Assembly: GCF_002844195.1 (NCBI RefSeq)
Contig: NZ_PEND01000001.1
Location: 62,001-126,000 of the forward strand
Length of the DNA: 64,000 nucleotides
DNA from: Halegenticoccus soli
GTDB lineage: Archaea > Halobacteriota > Halobacteria > Halobacteriales > Haloferacaceae
Reading direction: 5' to 3'
Under the pieces are notes generated by a model. The model did not search any database. It worked only from the letters and a program-made list of their open reading frames with translations, and was not told the DNA's origin. A program made the translations under genes and the position numbers. Shown piece after piece: positions 54,595 to 63,606 of this stretch. Position 1 is the first letter of the stretch. Each line of letters starts with the position of its first letter.

Positions 54595-54738
54595 TTACGG
54601 ACCGTCGGGCGCGCCGCCGTCGAACAGCTCCGGCGCGGCGTCGGCGGAGACGTGCTGTCGGACCTCTCGAACCCTCTCGGACGCTCTCCGGCCGCCCGCC
54701 GATCGTCGCGCTCCGCCTGCGAACGGTCGCTCAGTCAT
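54595..54738 (-). CDS. Possible 47-residue protein overlapping nirA
   Basis: ATG 54738 overlaps the nirA stop region by 8 bp and reads MTERPFAGGARRSAGG..., ending VSADAAPELFDGGAPDGP. The second half has normal codon use, while the first half is arginine-rich. The overlap suggests coupling to nirA, but no family is recognised. It fills most of the gap 54533-54730. Confidence 0.35.
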   Translation of the reverse strand: MTERPFAGGARRSAGGRRASERVREVRQHVSADAAPELFDGGAPDGP

Positions 54739-56500
54739 CGGCCGACAGCGGCGTCCCGTCCGCGGCGGTCGGGGCGGGGCTCTCCCCCTCGGCGAACGGG
54801 TACCACGACTGCTTGGCGTCGTACATCCACGGGTCCTCGTACGTCGTCTCCTCCGGTTCGCACAGCTCGACCAGCGCCTCGGTCCCCGTGGCCTCGACCC
54901 ACTCGCGGAACGTCTGTCCCTCGGCGCGGTGCGCGGCGAACGCCTCGAACAGGTTTCGGAGGGCCCCGGGGACCTCGTCGACGGGAACGCGCTGGCGGAT
55001 CCACTCGACGAACGTCGGCTCCTCGCCGATCCCCCCGCCGACGCCGACGTCCATCGCCTCGACCATCCGCCCGTCCTTCCTGGCCCGCATGCCCATCAGG
55101 CCGACGTCGGCCGTGTTCGACTGGCCGCAGTCGGCCGTACATCCGGAGTAGTGGACGTGGAGGTTCTCCACGTCGTCCGGGAGGTCGACGTTGTCGCGGA
55201 GCCACCGCAGCAGCCGCGCCGTGCGCGCCTTCGTCTCCGTCAGGGCGAGCGGACAGAACTCCGTGCCGGTGCAGGCGACCGCGCCGCGCTGGAACGGGTT
55301 CGGCTCGGGGGTGTGCTTCTCCAGCAGCGGCTCGGCCAGCAGGTCGTCGAGCCGCGACTCCGGCACGTCCACGACGATCGGGTTCTGCCGGCGGGTGAGC
55401 CGAACCTCGCCGGAGCCGTACTCGTCGGCCAGGTCGGCGAGTTCGATCGCGTCGTCCGCGGTCAGCCGGCCGACGGCGACGCTCAGGCCGACGTAGTAGC
55501 GGCCGTCCTTCTGCTCGTGGACGCCGACGTGGTCGGCTTTCCCCTCGGCCGGGGGCCGCCCCGCGTTGTAGGTGTACTCCTCGCGGACGTCATCGCCCGC
55601 GGCGCGGAGTTCGAAGTCGACGTACTCCGCTTCGAGCAGGTCGCGGATCCGCTCGGTCCCCCACTCGTCGACGAAAAAGCGGCTCCGGTTCTTCGAGCGT
55701 ACCTCGCGGTCGCCGTGATCGCGGTACAGCCGCACGAACCCCGCGACGACCTCGTACGCCTCCTCGGGCGTGACGAACGCGTCGAGGCTCCGCGCCTTCC
55801 GGGGCTTTCGCCCCCCGAGGCCGCCGCCGACGCGGACGTTGAAACCCGTCACCTCCTCGCCGTCGATCTCCTTTCTCGCGGGTTCGAGGCCGACGTCGTT
55901 GATCGAATCCTGGGCGCAGCCCTCGCGGCAGCCGGTGACGCTGATGTTGAACTTCCGGGGCATGTTCGACAGCGCGTCGTCGCCGCGGAGCTCCCTCTGG
56001 AAGCGCTCCAGCAGGGGGCGGGTGTCGATCAGCTCGCGGTTGTCCCTGCCGGCCACGGGACACCCGGAGATGTTGCGCATCGTGTCCCCGCCCGAAGAGC
56101 GGCTCGAAACGCCGACGGACTCCAGCTTCTCCCAGATCGCCGGCACGTCCTCCAGCTTGATCCAGTGCAGCTGGATCGACTGGCGGGTCGTCAGGTCGAT
56201 CCACCCGTTGCCGAACTCGGGATTGGGCTCCGGACCGGTCGCGTAGTCGCGGGCGACCTCGCCGATCGCGCGGAGCTGTCCGGGCGCGAGACGGCCGTTC
56301 GCGTTCGTGAGACGCATCATGAAGTAGCTCTCCTGGCCGCTCCGCTGGTGGAAGAGCCCCCAGAACTTGAATCGGGTGAACCACTTCTCGCGCTCCTCCT
56401 CGGGGATCGCGTCCCACCCCTCCTCGGCGAACTCGAGGATCCGTTCGCGCACCGCGTCGCCGTACAGCTCCGCTTTCCACTCCTCTTTCTTCCTCGACAT
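54731..56500 (-). CDS. nirA: Ferredoxin-nitrite reductase (nitrite/sulfite reductase family)
   Basis: A 589-residue siroheme reductase. It has two ferredoxin-like half domains. The siroheme/[4Fe-4S] cysteines are Cys410, Cys416, Cys454 and Cys458 (ACTGTEFC and GCTADCG), an intact set. In this setting it would reduce nitrite to ammonium after NasA. The start ATG 56500 is preceded by GGAGGT (56514-56509, 8-nt spacing). It is separated from the nas operon by the 233-bp AT-rich region 56501-56733 and so probably has its own promoter. A paralogue starts the window. Confidence 0.93.
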   Translation of the reverse strand: MSRKKEEWKAELYGDAVRERILEFAEEGWDAIPEEEREKWFTRFKFWGLFHQRSGQESYFMMRLTNANGRLAPGQLRAIGEVARDYATGPEPNPEFGNGWIDLTTRQSIQLHWIKLEDVPAIWEKLESVGVSSRSSGGDTMRNISGCPVAGRDNRELIDTRPLLERFQRELRGDDALSNMPRKFNISVTGCREGCAQDSINDVGLEPARKEIDGEEVTGFNVRVGGGLGGRKPRKARSLDAFVTPEEAYEVVAGFVRLYRDHGDREVRSKNRSRFFVDEWGTERIRDLLEAEYVDFELRAAGDDVREEYTYNAGRPPAEGKADHVGVHEQKDGRYYVGLSVAVGRLTADDAIELADLADEYGSGEVRLTRRQNPIVVDVPESRLDDLLAEPLLEKHTPEPNPFQRGAVACTGTEFCPLALTETKARTARLLRWLRDNVDLPDDVENLHVHYSGCTADCGQSNTADVGLMGMRARKDGRMVEAMDVGVGGGIGEEPTFVEWIRQRVPVDEVPGALRNLFEAFAAHRAEGQTFREWVEATGTEALVELCEPEETTYEDPWMYDAKQSWYPFAEGESPAPTAADGTPLSADD

Positions 56501-56508
56501 TTCAAGCG

Positions 56509-56602
56509 ACCTCCGGATGACGTTCGTCTATTTTTATCCCATTTCTGCACACGAACATGGCGAATATCACGTTGAATCCGTCCGGTACGAATCTATATAA
56601 CG
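56509..56602 (-). promoter_or_regulatory. nirA promoter and leader
   Basis: The region is AT-rich, unlike the genes. Two TATA candidates are seen on the minus strand: TTATATAGA around 56593-56601 and ATAAAAATA around 56529-56537. GGAGGT at 56514-56509 argues for a leadered mRNA from the first. Confidence 0.55.
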
Positions 56603-56613
56603 TTAATCGTTGA
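56599..56613. promoter_or_regulatory. Inverted repeat shared with the nasA promoter
   Basis: AACGTTAATCGTTGA has AACG and CGTT half-sites 5 bp apart. It lies about 100 bp upstream of nirA and touches a TATA-like box. The same sequence with one change occurs upstream of nasA at 61057-61071. Confidence 0.6.
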
Positions 56614-56733
56614 AATAATCAAATAATTGGGTATCAACGAGGGCAAACGGTCAGTTTACTATCGGATATAGGGTGTTTAAGGGCGTTGTTCGGAAGAAAA
56701 CCGGACGTTCGATTGCACGTTCGGCCACTCGAT

Positions 56734-57444
56734 TCACGTATTTCCGGAATCGAGTACCTCGCGATCGTCCCCGCGCTCGTCCGCGGGCCGCGCGCCGCGG
56801 AGGCGCCTTTCGGCGGTCCGCAGATCGCCCGGCGCGTCGACGTTCAGGAAGTCGCCCGGGTCGGCGAACGCGCGCACCGTCCGCTCGCGGACGACATCCG
56901 GCTCCAACACGCGCACGACGTCCCGGAGTCGGCCGTCGAACAGCCTGAGCGCGTCGTCGCAGGCGGCCGTCGCCGCCCGGACGTGAACCGCGGCGGGAAG
57001 GGGACGCACCTCGCCGCCGACCGTCGGCACCGCGCCCGTTCGGTGGCGCGCGCGGTCGAGCAGGAACGCGAGGAACGCCGACGGCACGAGCGGCGCGTCG
57101 CACGGCACGACCGCCGCGTACTCCGCGTCGGCCGCCCGCAGGCCGGTTCGGACGCCGGCCGCCGGGCCGCGGTCGAGGATCGGATCCTCCGCGAAGCGGG
57201 CGTCGAGGCCGGAGAGCGCCGCCTCGAACGCCTCGCGCTGGTCCCGCCGGCAGTTGACGACGAGTTCGTCCACCGCGGGCGCGACCGCCTCGGCCACGCG
57301 GCGGATCATCGGCACCCCGTCCACGAGCGCCGTGGCCTTGTCGACGCCCCGAAAGCGCGTCGATCGCCCGCCGGCGACGATGACGCCCGCCCGTCCCGTG
57401 TCGGGTTTCACCGCCCCCGGACGGCCGCGCTCGGTATCAGTCAT
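56734..57444 (-). CDS. mobA: Molybdenum cofactor guanylyltransferase-like (MobA)
   Basis: A 236-residue nucleotidyltransferase. MobA marks: [23 protein letters not shown] (nucleotide loop with lysine), [18 protein letters not shown] and a terminal [10 protein letters not shown]. It attaches GMP to molybdopterin to make the cofactor NasA needs. It overlaps the NarK-type gene by 8 bp and is third in the nas operon. Confidence 0.9.
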   Translation of the reverse strand: MTDTERGRPGAVKPDTGRAGVIVAGGRSTRFRGVDKATALVDGVPMIRRVAEAVAPAVDELVVNCRRDQREAFEAALSGLDARFAEDPILDRGPAAGVRTGLRAADAEYAAVVPCDAPLVPSAFLAFLLDRARHRTGAVPTVGGEVRPLPAAVHVRAATAACDDALRLFDGRLRDVVRVLEPDVVRERTVRAFADPGDFLNVDAPGDLRTAERRLRGARPADERGDDREVLDSGNT

Positions 57445-58741
57445 CGCCCCCGGCGTAGTCGTCCCGGCCGGCCGCGAGAAAGCCGTCGACGTGGGCGCGC
57501 TCGGCGACGGCCGGCCGGGCGACGAAGGCGTTCAGGAGGACGATCGGAACCACGAGCGCAGCGACGACGAGGTACCCGTCGTGGACGGCGCCCGCGTCGG
57601 CCGCGGCCGCGTAGACGAGCGGGAAGCCGATGCCGCCGAACGTCCCGATGCCGCCGACCACCCCGGCGGCCGCCCCGGACCGGTTCGGGAACATCGCGGG
57701 CACCTGCGCGAAGATCGCCCCCTCGGAGAACGCGCAGGCCGTCCCCACGAGGAAGCCCGCCGCGACCGTGAGCGCGACGCTCCCCGTCTGCCCGGCGAGC
57801 GTCAGGCCGACAAGCGAGACGACGATGCCGCACAGGCAGACGACCGTCCACTGCTCGCGGTACCGGCCGGGGAAGACGGGCAGGACGTTCCGCTCGCGTC
57901 GGGCGATCCGGTCGCTCACGTACCCGCCGATCGGACGCAGGAGGCCGGCGGCCAGCGAGAACGTCGCGGCGAAGGTGCTCGCGACGACGAGGTCGGAGCC
58001 GAACCCCTCGCGGAAGTACGTCGGGAGCCACCCGTTCATCGAGATTTCGAGCCCGAAGCTCATCACGTAGCCGAGCGCCAGCGCGACGACGCCGTACCGG
58101 GTCGCGGTGTGCAGCCACGACGACAGCGTCGCGGACTCGCTGGCGCGCTCGGCGCGTTCGTCGGTGGCGGCGTCCTCGCCGAGCAGCCGGTAGAGAACCG
58201 CCATGACGAGCGCGGCCACGCCGGTGTAGAAGAACGCCGCGCGCCACCCCGTCGAGAACAGCGGGCCGTTCCACGAGCCGAACAGTCGCGGCAGGACGAG
58301 CGCGCCGGCGGCCGCCCCGGCGTTGCCGATCCCGGCGTAGACGCCCTCCGCGGTCCCCAGTTGCTCCTCGGGGAACCACTGGGCGACGTGCTGGACGCCG
58401 ATGACGAACGTGATCCCGGCGGAGGCGACGACCAGCCGCAGGGCGAAGAACGTCTCGTACGTGGTCGCGAAGGCGCTCGCCGCGCTGAAGACGCCGACGT
58501 ACCCGAGCACGACCGAGAACACCGTCGGCGCGCCGTACCGGTCCGACAGCCACCCCACGAGCACCCGGCCGGGCGGGGCGCTCCAGATGGCCGCGCTCGC
58601 CAGGACGCCGAGATCGGTCAGGGAGAGCCCGAACTCGTCGGCGATGGGGCCCGTGAAGGGCGCGAAGGAGAACCAGATGAGAAACGACAGGTTGAACGCC
58701 GCCGTCGCGAGGGCGAGCGTCCGCCACTTCGTCGCCCTCAC
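57437..58741 (-). CDS. NarK/NNP-type nitrate transporter
   Basis: A 434-residue MFS carrier with twelve helices. Nitrate-family marks: [30 protein letters not shown], a first-half [18 protein letters not shown] and a second-half [16 protein letters not shown] (the paired glycine-rich nitrate signatures). GTG 58741 overlaps the nasA stop (GTGA), so translation is coupled. It imports nitrate and may export nitrite. Confidence 0.92.
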   Translation of the reverse strand: MRATKWRTLALATAAFNLSFLIWFSFAPFTGPIADEFGLSLTDLGVLASAAIWSAPPGRVLVGWLSDRYGAPTVFSVVLGYVGVFSAASAFATTYETFFALRLVVASAGITFVIGVQHVAQWFPEEQLGTAEGVYAGIGNAGAAAGALVLPRLFGSWNGPLFSTGWRAAFFYTGVAALVMAVLYRLLGEDAATDERAERASESATLSSWLHTATRYGVVALALGYVMSFGLEISMNGWLPTYFREGFGSDLVVASTFAATFSLAAGLLRPIGGYVSDRIARRERNVLPVFPGRYREQWTVVCLCGIVVSLVGLTLAGQTGSVALTVAAGFLVGTACAFSEGAIFAQVPAMFPNRSGAAAGVVGGIGTFGGIGFPLVYAAAADAGAVHDGYLVVAALVVPIVLLNAFVARPAVAERAHVDGFLAAGRDDYAGGDD

Positions 58742-60942
58742 TGTCCGCCCTCCGGGGCCGCGACGTGGCGGCCGCCCTTCGCCTTCGCGTCCGCCGCGTT
58801 CGCCGCCGCTGCGTCCGTTTCCTCGGCCGCCTCCCTCCCCTTCGCGTCCGCCGCCTCCGCCGACGGCGCGGCGAGGCGCACCGCGCACTGCTTGTAGTTC
58901 GGCTCCGCCGAGCGCGGATCCGTCGCCGCGATCGTGAGCCGGTTCGTCGCGGGGTGGTGGATCGGGAGCCACACCATCCCCGTCGGCACGGCCCCGTCGC
59001 GCTCGACCGCCGCCGCGACGCCGCCGCGGCGCGAGACGACGACGGTCCGCTCCTCGTCGATCTCGCCGTCGAACCGCTCCGCCGTCTCGGGGTTCATCCG
59101 CGCCCGGACGGGGCCGGGATCGTCCGGAGGTCGGGATCTGACGCCGGTGTTGTACCCGTCCGGCTCCCGCGCGGTCGTGAGCACGAGCGGGTACCGATCG
59201 TCCGCCGGCTCGGGCAGGCGCTCCGCGTCGCCGGCGGAGAAGCGGGCGCGGCCGGTCGGCGTCGGGAACGACCAGTCCGCGCCGCTCCCGCCGCCGCGGT
59301 AGTACCGGTAGCCGCCGCTCGACGACGCGTCGGGAGCGGGCCAGCGGACCGCGCGCTCCGCGTCGAGGCGGGCGTAGCTGATCCCGGAGCAGTCGGCGTT
59401 CGTCCCCGCCGTGAGCGCCCGGAACTCGTCGAAGACCGCCTCGGGGTCGAGTCGCGGTTCGGGGAACAGGTCGGGCGCGAGCCGCGACCCGACGGACGCG
59501 ACGACGTCCAGGTCCGACCGGACGCCGGCGGGCGTGTCCGTCGCGGGGCGGACCCGCGAGACCGTCCGTTCCATGTTCGTGACGGTCCCCTCGGACTCGC
59601 CCCACGTCGCCGCCGGGAGGACGACGTCCGCCAGTTCGACCGTCTCGGTCCGGAAGGCGTCCTGCGCGACGAGGAACGCGTCGTCGAGAACGTCGCGGAC
59701 CCGATCGGCGTCGGGCATGCCGGCGACGGGGTTCGTCGCGACGGTCCACACCGCCGTCGGCTCCGAATCGATGATTCCCACCGGCCCGGGGCCGGGATCG
59801 TCCGGGAGCCGGGAGGCGGGGACGCCCCACGCGTCGGCGACTGCCCGCCTGTGGTCTGGATCGTCGAACGGGCGGTGGCCCGGCCAGGTTCCCTTGGACG
59901 AGCAAACGCGGGTGCCCATCGAGTTGGCCTGTCCGGTCAGGGAGAACGGTCCGGAACCGGGACCGAGGTTCCCGGTGGCCAGACAGAGGTCGACGAGCGC
60001 GCCCGCGGTCGCGGTGCCGCGGACGCTCTGGTTCACCCCCATCCCCCAGTAGACGAGCGTCGGACGCTCGAACGCCGCCGCGAGCGCCTCGACCGTCGCC
60101 CGGTCGACGCCGGCCGCCTCCGCCGCCGCGTCGACGGTCGGGAGCGACGCGGCGAGCGCGTCGAACCCCTCGGTGTGCCGCCCGACGAACGCGCGGTCGA
60201 CGCGATCGGTTTCGATCAGCCGCGCGAGGACGGCGCGGGCGAGCGCGAGGTCGCCGCCGGGGCGCGGCCGGACGTGCAGGTCCGCCGCGTCGGCGGTTTC
60301 GCTGCGCACCGGGTCGACGACGACCAGCCGGCAGCCGTCGTCGTCCGCCGAGTCGGCGATCCAGCGGAACAGCACCGGGTGCGCGACGGCGGGGTTCGCG
60401 CCCCAGACGACGTGGGACTCGGCGTCGGGGACGTCGTCGTAGGTCGGCGGCGGCGCGTCGCTCCCGAAGGCGTCGTAGTACGCCCGCACCGCGCTCGCCA
60501 TGCACAGCGTCGTGTTCGCGTCGTAGTTGCGCGTGCCGACGCCGCCGCGGGCGAGCTTTCCCAGCGCGTAGGCCGCCTCGTTGGTCTGCTGGCCGCTGCC
60601 GAGGATCGCGAGGTCGTCGGGGCTCGACGGCGGGCGGCCGTCGGCGAGGTCGGCGGCCGAGTCGGCGATCGCGCCGCCCAGCCCGTCTGCGACCCTCGCC
60701 AGCGCGTCCTCCCACGTCGACCGGACGAGCGCTCCGCCCTTCCTGACGAGCGGCCGCGTCAACCACTCGCCGTCCGGGTCGACCGACTCGCGGATCCCGC
60801 GTCCGCACGCCAATCCCCGGTTGACGGGGTGGGCCGGATCGCCCCGGACGGCGTCGAGACCGTATCCCCGGTCCGCGCCGTGGTGGACGTGGCCGCACCC
60901 CACCGCACACCGCATGCAGGTCGTCGGGACGGGGCCGCTCAC
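58738..60942 (-). CDS. nasA: Assimilatory nitrate reductase
   Basis: A 734-residue molybdopterin oxidoreductase. The [4Fe-4S] cysteines are Cys9, Cys12, Cys16 and Cys46 (CMRCAVGC...LACGRG). Mo-bis-MGD domains follow, with [25 protein letters not shown] and GQANSMGTR. The late MoCo dinucleotide-binding domain holds [16 protein letters not shown] and [16 protein letters not shown]. There is no Tat signal, so it works in the cytoplasm on nitrate. The start is GTG 60942. It leads the nasA-narK-mobA operon. The C-terminal 45 residues are an Ala/Lys-rich tail. Confidence 0.94.
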   Translation of the reverse strand: MSGPVPTTCMRCAVGCGHVHHGADRGYGLDAVRGDPAHPVNRGLACGRGIRESVDPDGEWLTRPLVRKGGALVRSTWEDALARVADGLGGAIADSAADLADGRPPSSPDDLAILGSGQQTNEAAYALGKLARGGVGTRNYDANTTLCMASAVRAYYDAFGSDAPPPTYDDVPDAESHVVWGANPAVAHPVLFRWIADSADDDGCRLVVVDPVRSETADAADLHVRPRPGGDLALARAVLARLIETDRVDRAFVGRHTEGFDALAASLPTVDAAAEAAGVDRATVEALAAAFERPTLVYWGMGVNQSVRGTATAGALVDLCLATGNLGPGSGPFSLTGQANSMGTRVCSSKGTWPGHRPFDDPDHRRAVADAWGVPASRLPDDPGPGPVGIIDSEPTAVWTVATNPVAGMPDADRVRDVLDDAFLVAQDAFRTETVELADVVLPAATWGESEGTVTNMERTVSRVRPATDTPAGVRSDLDVVASVGSRLAPDLFPEPRLDPEAVFDEFRALTAGTNADCSGISYARLDAERAVRWPAPDASSSGGYRYYRGGGSGADWSFPTPTGRARFSAGDAERLPEPADDRYPLVLTTAREPDGYNTGVRSRPPDDPGPVRARMNPETAERFDGEIDEERTVVVSRRGGVAAAVERDGAVPTGMVWLPIHHPATNRLTIAATDPRSAEPNYKQCAVRLAAPSAEAADAKGREAAEETDAAAANAADAKAKGGRHVAAPEGGQ

Positions 60943-60977
60943 GCGCGGCCCCCCGCGAAGTGACAGGTAGTTTGTTT

Positions 60978-60993
60978 ACGATCGTTCATTAAA
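60978..60993 (-). promoter_or_regulatory. nasA core promoter with palindrome
   Basis: On the minus strand TTTAATG (60993-60987) lies about 45-50 bp before the GTG. ACGATCGT at 60978-60985 is an 8-bp palindrome next to it. The rest of the 388-bp interval 60943-61330 holds the shared repeat at 61057, a 6-bp hairpin at 61149-61164 and the AAA-gene promoter. Confidence 0.5.
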
Positions 60994-61056
60994 TCGCTCG
61001 GATACCCTACGATAGTTCTCAGTCTCACGTCTTTACGGGACTGAATGAGGGAACAA

Positions 61057-61071
61057 AACGCTAATCGTTGA
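61057..61071. promoter_or_regulatory. Inverted repeat shared with the nirA promoter
   Basis: AACGCTAATCGTTGA differs by one base from 56599-56613. It is about 115 bp upstream of nasA, the same side and nearly the same distance as the nirA copy. Confidence 0.6.
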
Positions 61072-61299
61072 CAAACGCACGATTTCAGGCGTTCGAGTGG
61101 ATGTTCGTTTGATATCGAATCGTCTTTAAGGAATATGTTTCCGTATATCGCCCATATCTGGGCGTATTTTCTGGACGATCGGCGAACGAAGTTCGGATTT
61201 TCCGAAACCGAGTTCCGTTTCCTCCGCGCCGCGCGCCGGTCGCTCGCCCCGGGCTCTCGCTCGACGCCGACATGGCAGCGATATGGCCGATTCGACGGC

Positions 61300-61306
61300 C
61301 TTAAGC
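61300..61306 (+). promoter_or_regulatory. Promoter of the AAA ATPase gene
   Basis: CTTAAGC lies 25-31 bp before ATG 61331. This favours that start over an in-frame ATG at 61283. Confidence 0.5.
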
Positions 61307-61330
61307 ACCTGTAGCTGCAAGTTCTCGCGG

Positions 61331-62722
61331 ATGAACGACCCGGCCCTCGAGGTAGTCGAATTCCTTCTGACGGCCCATCTCTACACCGAAAACCGGGACC
61401 TGGACGAGAACGATCTGCCCCCGCGCTACCGGCAGGTGTTCTGGACCGACGAACCGTCCGCGCGAGGCTCGGAGTCGGGCGAAACCCCTTCCCCCGGAGG
61501 CATCGAGCGCCCGCTGACCGCGACGGACAGCACGGCCCGGACGGCCACCGGCGTCGAGCGCCCCTGGGAGGCGGTTTCGGACCTGCTGTTCACCCAGCGC
61601 GCGGAGTTCTCGGGGAAGCTCTCGCTCACGCAGCCGGACATGGCGCTCGACTGGTTCGTCGACCGGGCGGACCGCGAGCGCATCGCGACGAACCCGACGA
61701 TCGCCGCCGCCGTCGAGGACCGCGACGACGTCGACGTGACACACGAGGAGGCGCGGGAGGCGAACCGGCCGATCCAGGCCGACCGGGTGTGGATCGACAG
61801 CCTCCTGGAGGAGTATTTCGACACCGGCGAGGAAGGCGACGCCGAGATGCTCGACCTCGTGCACGTCCGCGCGCCCGAGGAGATCGAGATGACCCTGGAC
61901 GACCTCGTCCTCACGGAGGACCAGGAGGGCGAGATCAGGAAGATCGTCACGGCCATCGAGCACCGCGACTACCTCGCGGAGATCGGCCTCCGCGAGATCG
62001 GCAAGCTCCTCTTCGTCGGCCCGCCGGGGACCGGGAAGACGACGGTTTCGCGGGCGCTGGCGCACGAACTCGGCCTCCCGTTCGTCGAGGTGAAGCTGTC
62101 GATGATCACGAGCCAGTACCTCGGCGAGACGGCGAAGAACGTCGAGAAGACCTTCGAGGTGGCGAAGCGGCTGTCGCCGTGCATCCTCTTCATCGACGAG
62201 TTCGACTCCGTCGCGAAGACGCGCCGGAGCGACGAGCACGCCGCGCTGAAGCGGGCCGTCAACACCCTGCTGAAGAGCATCGACGACATCAGCCTCATCC
62301 GCGACGACGTGCTCCTCATCGGCGCGACCAACCACCCGGACCAGCTCGACGCGGCGGCCTGGCGGCGCTTCGACGAGATCGTCAACTTCCCGAAGCCCGA
62401 CCGGGGGATGCGCGCGGACATCCTGCGCGTCATCACGCGGGAGATGGACATCGCGGACTTCGATCCCGAGTCGGTGGCGGACCTGACCGAGGGGCTCACC
62501 GGCAGCGACCTCCGCCTCGTGCTGCGGGAGGCGGTCCTCGAAGCGCTCACCGAGGGTCGGATGACCCTGACGCAGGAGGACATCCTCGACGCGGTCGCCG
62601 ACTTCGAGGAGCGGGACAACCTGAAGAACATGGACATGATCGACGGCGAGGGCGCGGCCGTCGCGGGCGACGGCGGTTCGCACTCGCACGACGACGGACA
62701 CGATCACGACCACGACCACTGA
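61331..62722 (+). CDS. AAA-type ATPase with histidine-rich tail
   Basis: A 463-residue ATPase. The first 200 residues are family-specific (LEVVEFLLTAHLYTENRDLDE, then EEIEMTLDDLVLTEDQEGEI). The AAA core has Walker A GPPGTGKTT (230-238), Walker B LFIDEFDS (Asp289-Glu290), sensor 1 GATNHPD and arginine AAWRRFDE. The last 17 residues are HSHDDGHDHDHDH-like and may bind metal. The role is unknown; similar proteins act as chaperone or remodelling ATPases. It is followed 4 bp later by a PhnP-like gene and probably shares its transcript. Confidence 0.88.
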   Translation: MNDPALEVVEFLLTAHLYTENRDLDENDLPPRYRQVFWTDEPSARGSESGETPSPGGIERPLTATDSTARTATGVERPWEAVSDLLFTQRAEFSGKLSLTQPDMALDWFVDRADRERIATNPTIAAAVEDRDDVDVTHEEAREANRPIQADRVWIDSLLEEYFDTGEEGDAEMLDLVHVRAPEEIEMTLDDLVLTEDQEGEIRKIVTAIEHRDYLAEIGLREIGKLLFVGPPGTGKTTVSRALAHELGLPFVEVKLSMITSQYLGETAKNVEKTFEVAKRLSPCILFIDEFDSVAKTRRSDEHAALKRAVNTLLKSIDDISLIRDDVLLIGATNHPDQLDAAAWRRFDEIVNFPKPDRGMRADILRVITREMDIADFDPESVADLTEGLTGSDLRLVLREAVLEALTEGRMTLTQEDILDAVADFEERDNLKNMDMIDGEGAAVAGDGGSHSHDDGHDHDHDH

Positions 62723-62726
62723 GCCG

Positions 62727-63551
62727 ATGCGCGTCACGCTCCTCGGGACGGGGGACACGACCGGGACGCCGACCGTCGGCTGCGACTGCGACACCTGCGC
62801 GGCGGCCCGCGAGCGCGGCGTCGAGCGCACGCGCTTTTCGGTCCACGTCGAGAACGAGCGGACGGGCGAGTCGCTCCTGATCGACGCGAGCCCCGACTTC
62901 CGGTACCAGTTTCTGACCCGCGACGTCCCCCTGCCGGACGCCGCCCTCGTCACCCACGTCCACTTCGACCACCTCGACGGGCTGGGCAACGCCTACCGCG
63001 TGTTCGACGAGCTGCCCGTCTACGCGGCGGACGAGGTCGATCCGGCGACCGGCGAGAGCGTCGCCGACACGATCCGCCGGAAGTACGACTACCTCGACCG
63101 AATCACCGTCCGGGACCGAACGCCGCTAGAGCCGTTCCGCGCCTGCGGGTTCGACCTCACGCTCGTCCCCGTGGACCACCCGCCGCTCCTGTGCTACGGG
63201 CTCGCCGTCGAGGACCCCGAGACGGGCGCGAAGCTGTCGCTGTCGGGCGACACGAGCTACGGGATCCCCCGCGAGTCCCGCGACGCCCTGCGCGATCCCG
63301 ACCTCCTGCTCGCGGACGCGATCGTCCCGGCGTCGCTCTGCGAGTACCACCCAGCGGGCGGGAAGCACCGCGACGAGGACGGCGTGCCGCGGACGTTCGG
63401 CTCGAAGCACATGACCCGCGAGGGCGCGCTCTCGCTCGCGGACGAGCTCCGCGCGGCCGAGGTTCGGCTGGTCCACACCGCCCACTTCTACCCGGTCGAG
63501 GAGGCGTTCGCGGAGCCGCTGGCGGTGGACGGGGAGACGTTCGCGCTCTAG
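62727..63551 (+). CDS. PhnP-like metallo-beta-lactamase phosphodiesterase
   Basis: A 274-residue metallo-beta-lactamase hydrolase. It opens MRVTLLGTGDTTGTP, has a zinc-type CDCDTC (C-x-C-x2-C) and the metal motif VTHVHFDHLDG, then VPVDHPPL, SLSGDTSYG and VRLVHTAHFYPVEEA. PhnP relatives cleave cyclic phosphodiesters. No phosphonate genes are near. It is 4 bp downstream of the AAA ATPase. Confidence 0.88.
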   Translation: MRVTLLGTGDTTGTPTVGCDCDTCAAARERGVERTRFSVHVENERTGESLLIDASPDFRYQFLTRDVPLPDAALVTHVHFDHLDGLGNAYRVFDELPVYAADEVDPATGESVADTIRRKYDYLDRITVRDRTPLEPFRACGFDLTLVPVDHPPLLCYGLAVEDPETGAKLSLSGDTSYGIPRESRDALRDPDLLLADAIVPASLCEYHPAGGKHRDEDGVPRTFGSKHMTREGALSLADELRAAEVRLVHTAHFYPVEEAFAEPLAVDGETFAL

Positions 63552-63606
63552 CGCGAGGGGGCACCGGGAGCGCCGGCGGGTCGCCGTTCCGCCGCCGCGT
63601 CGAGCG

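Noticed and set aside
58742-60910. Upstream extension of the nitrate transporter frame
   Set aside because: It runs through nasA in another frame and is arginine/proline-rich. The transporter starts at GTG 58741, coupled to the nasA stop.
61085-61273. Small minus-strand frames upstream of nasA
   Set aside because: They lie in AT-rich promoter DNA, lack haloarchaeal codon bias and have no acidic product.
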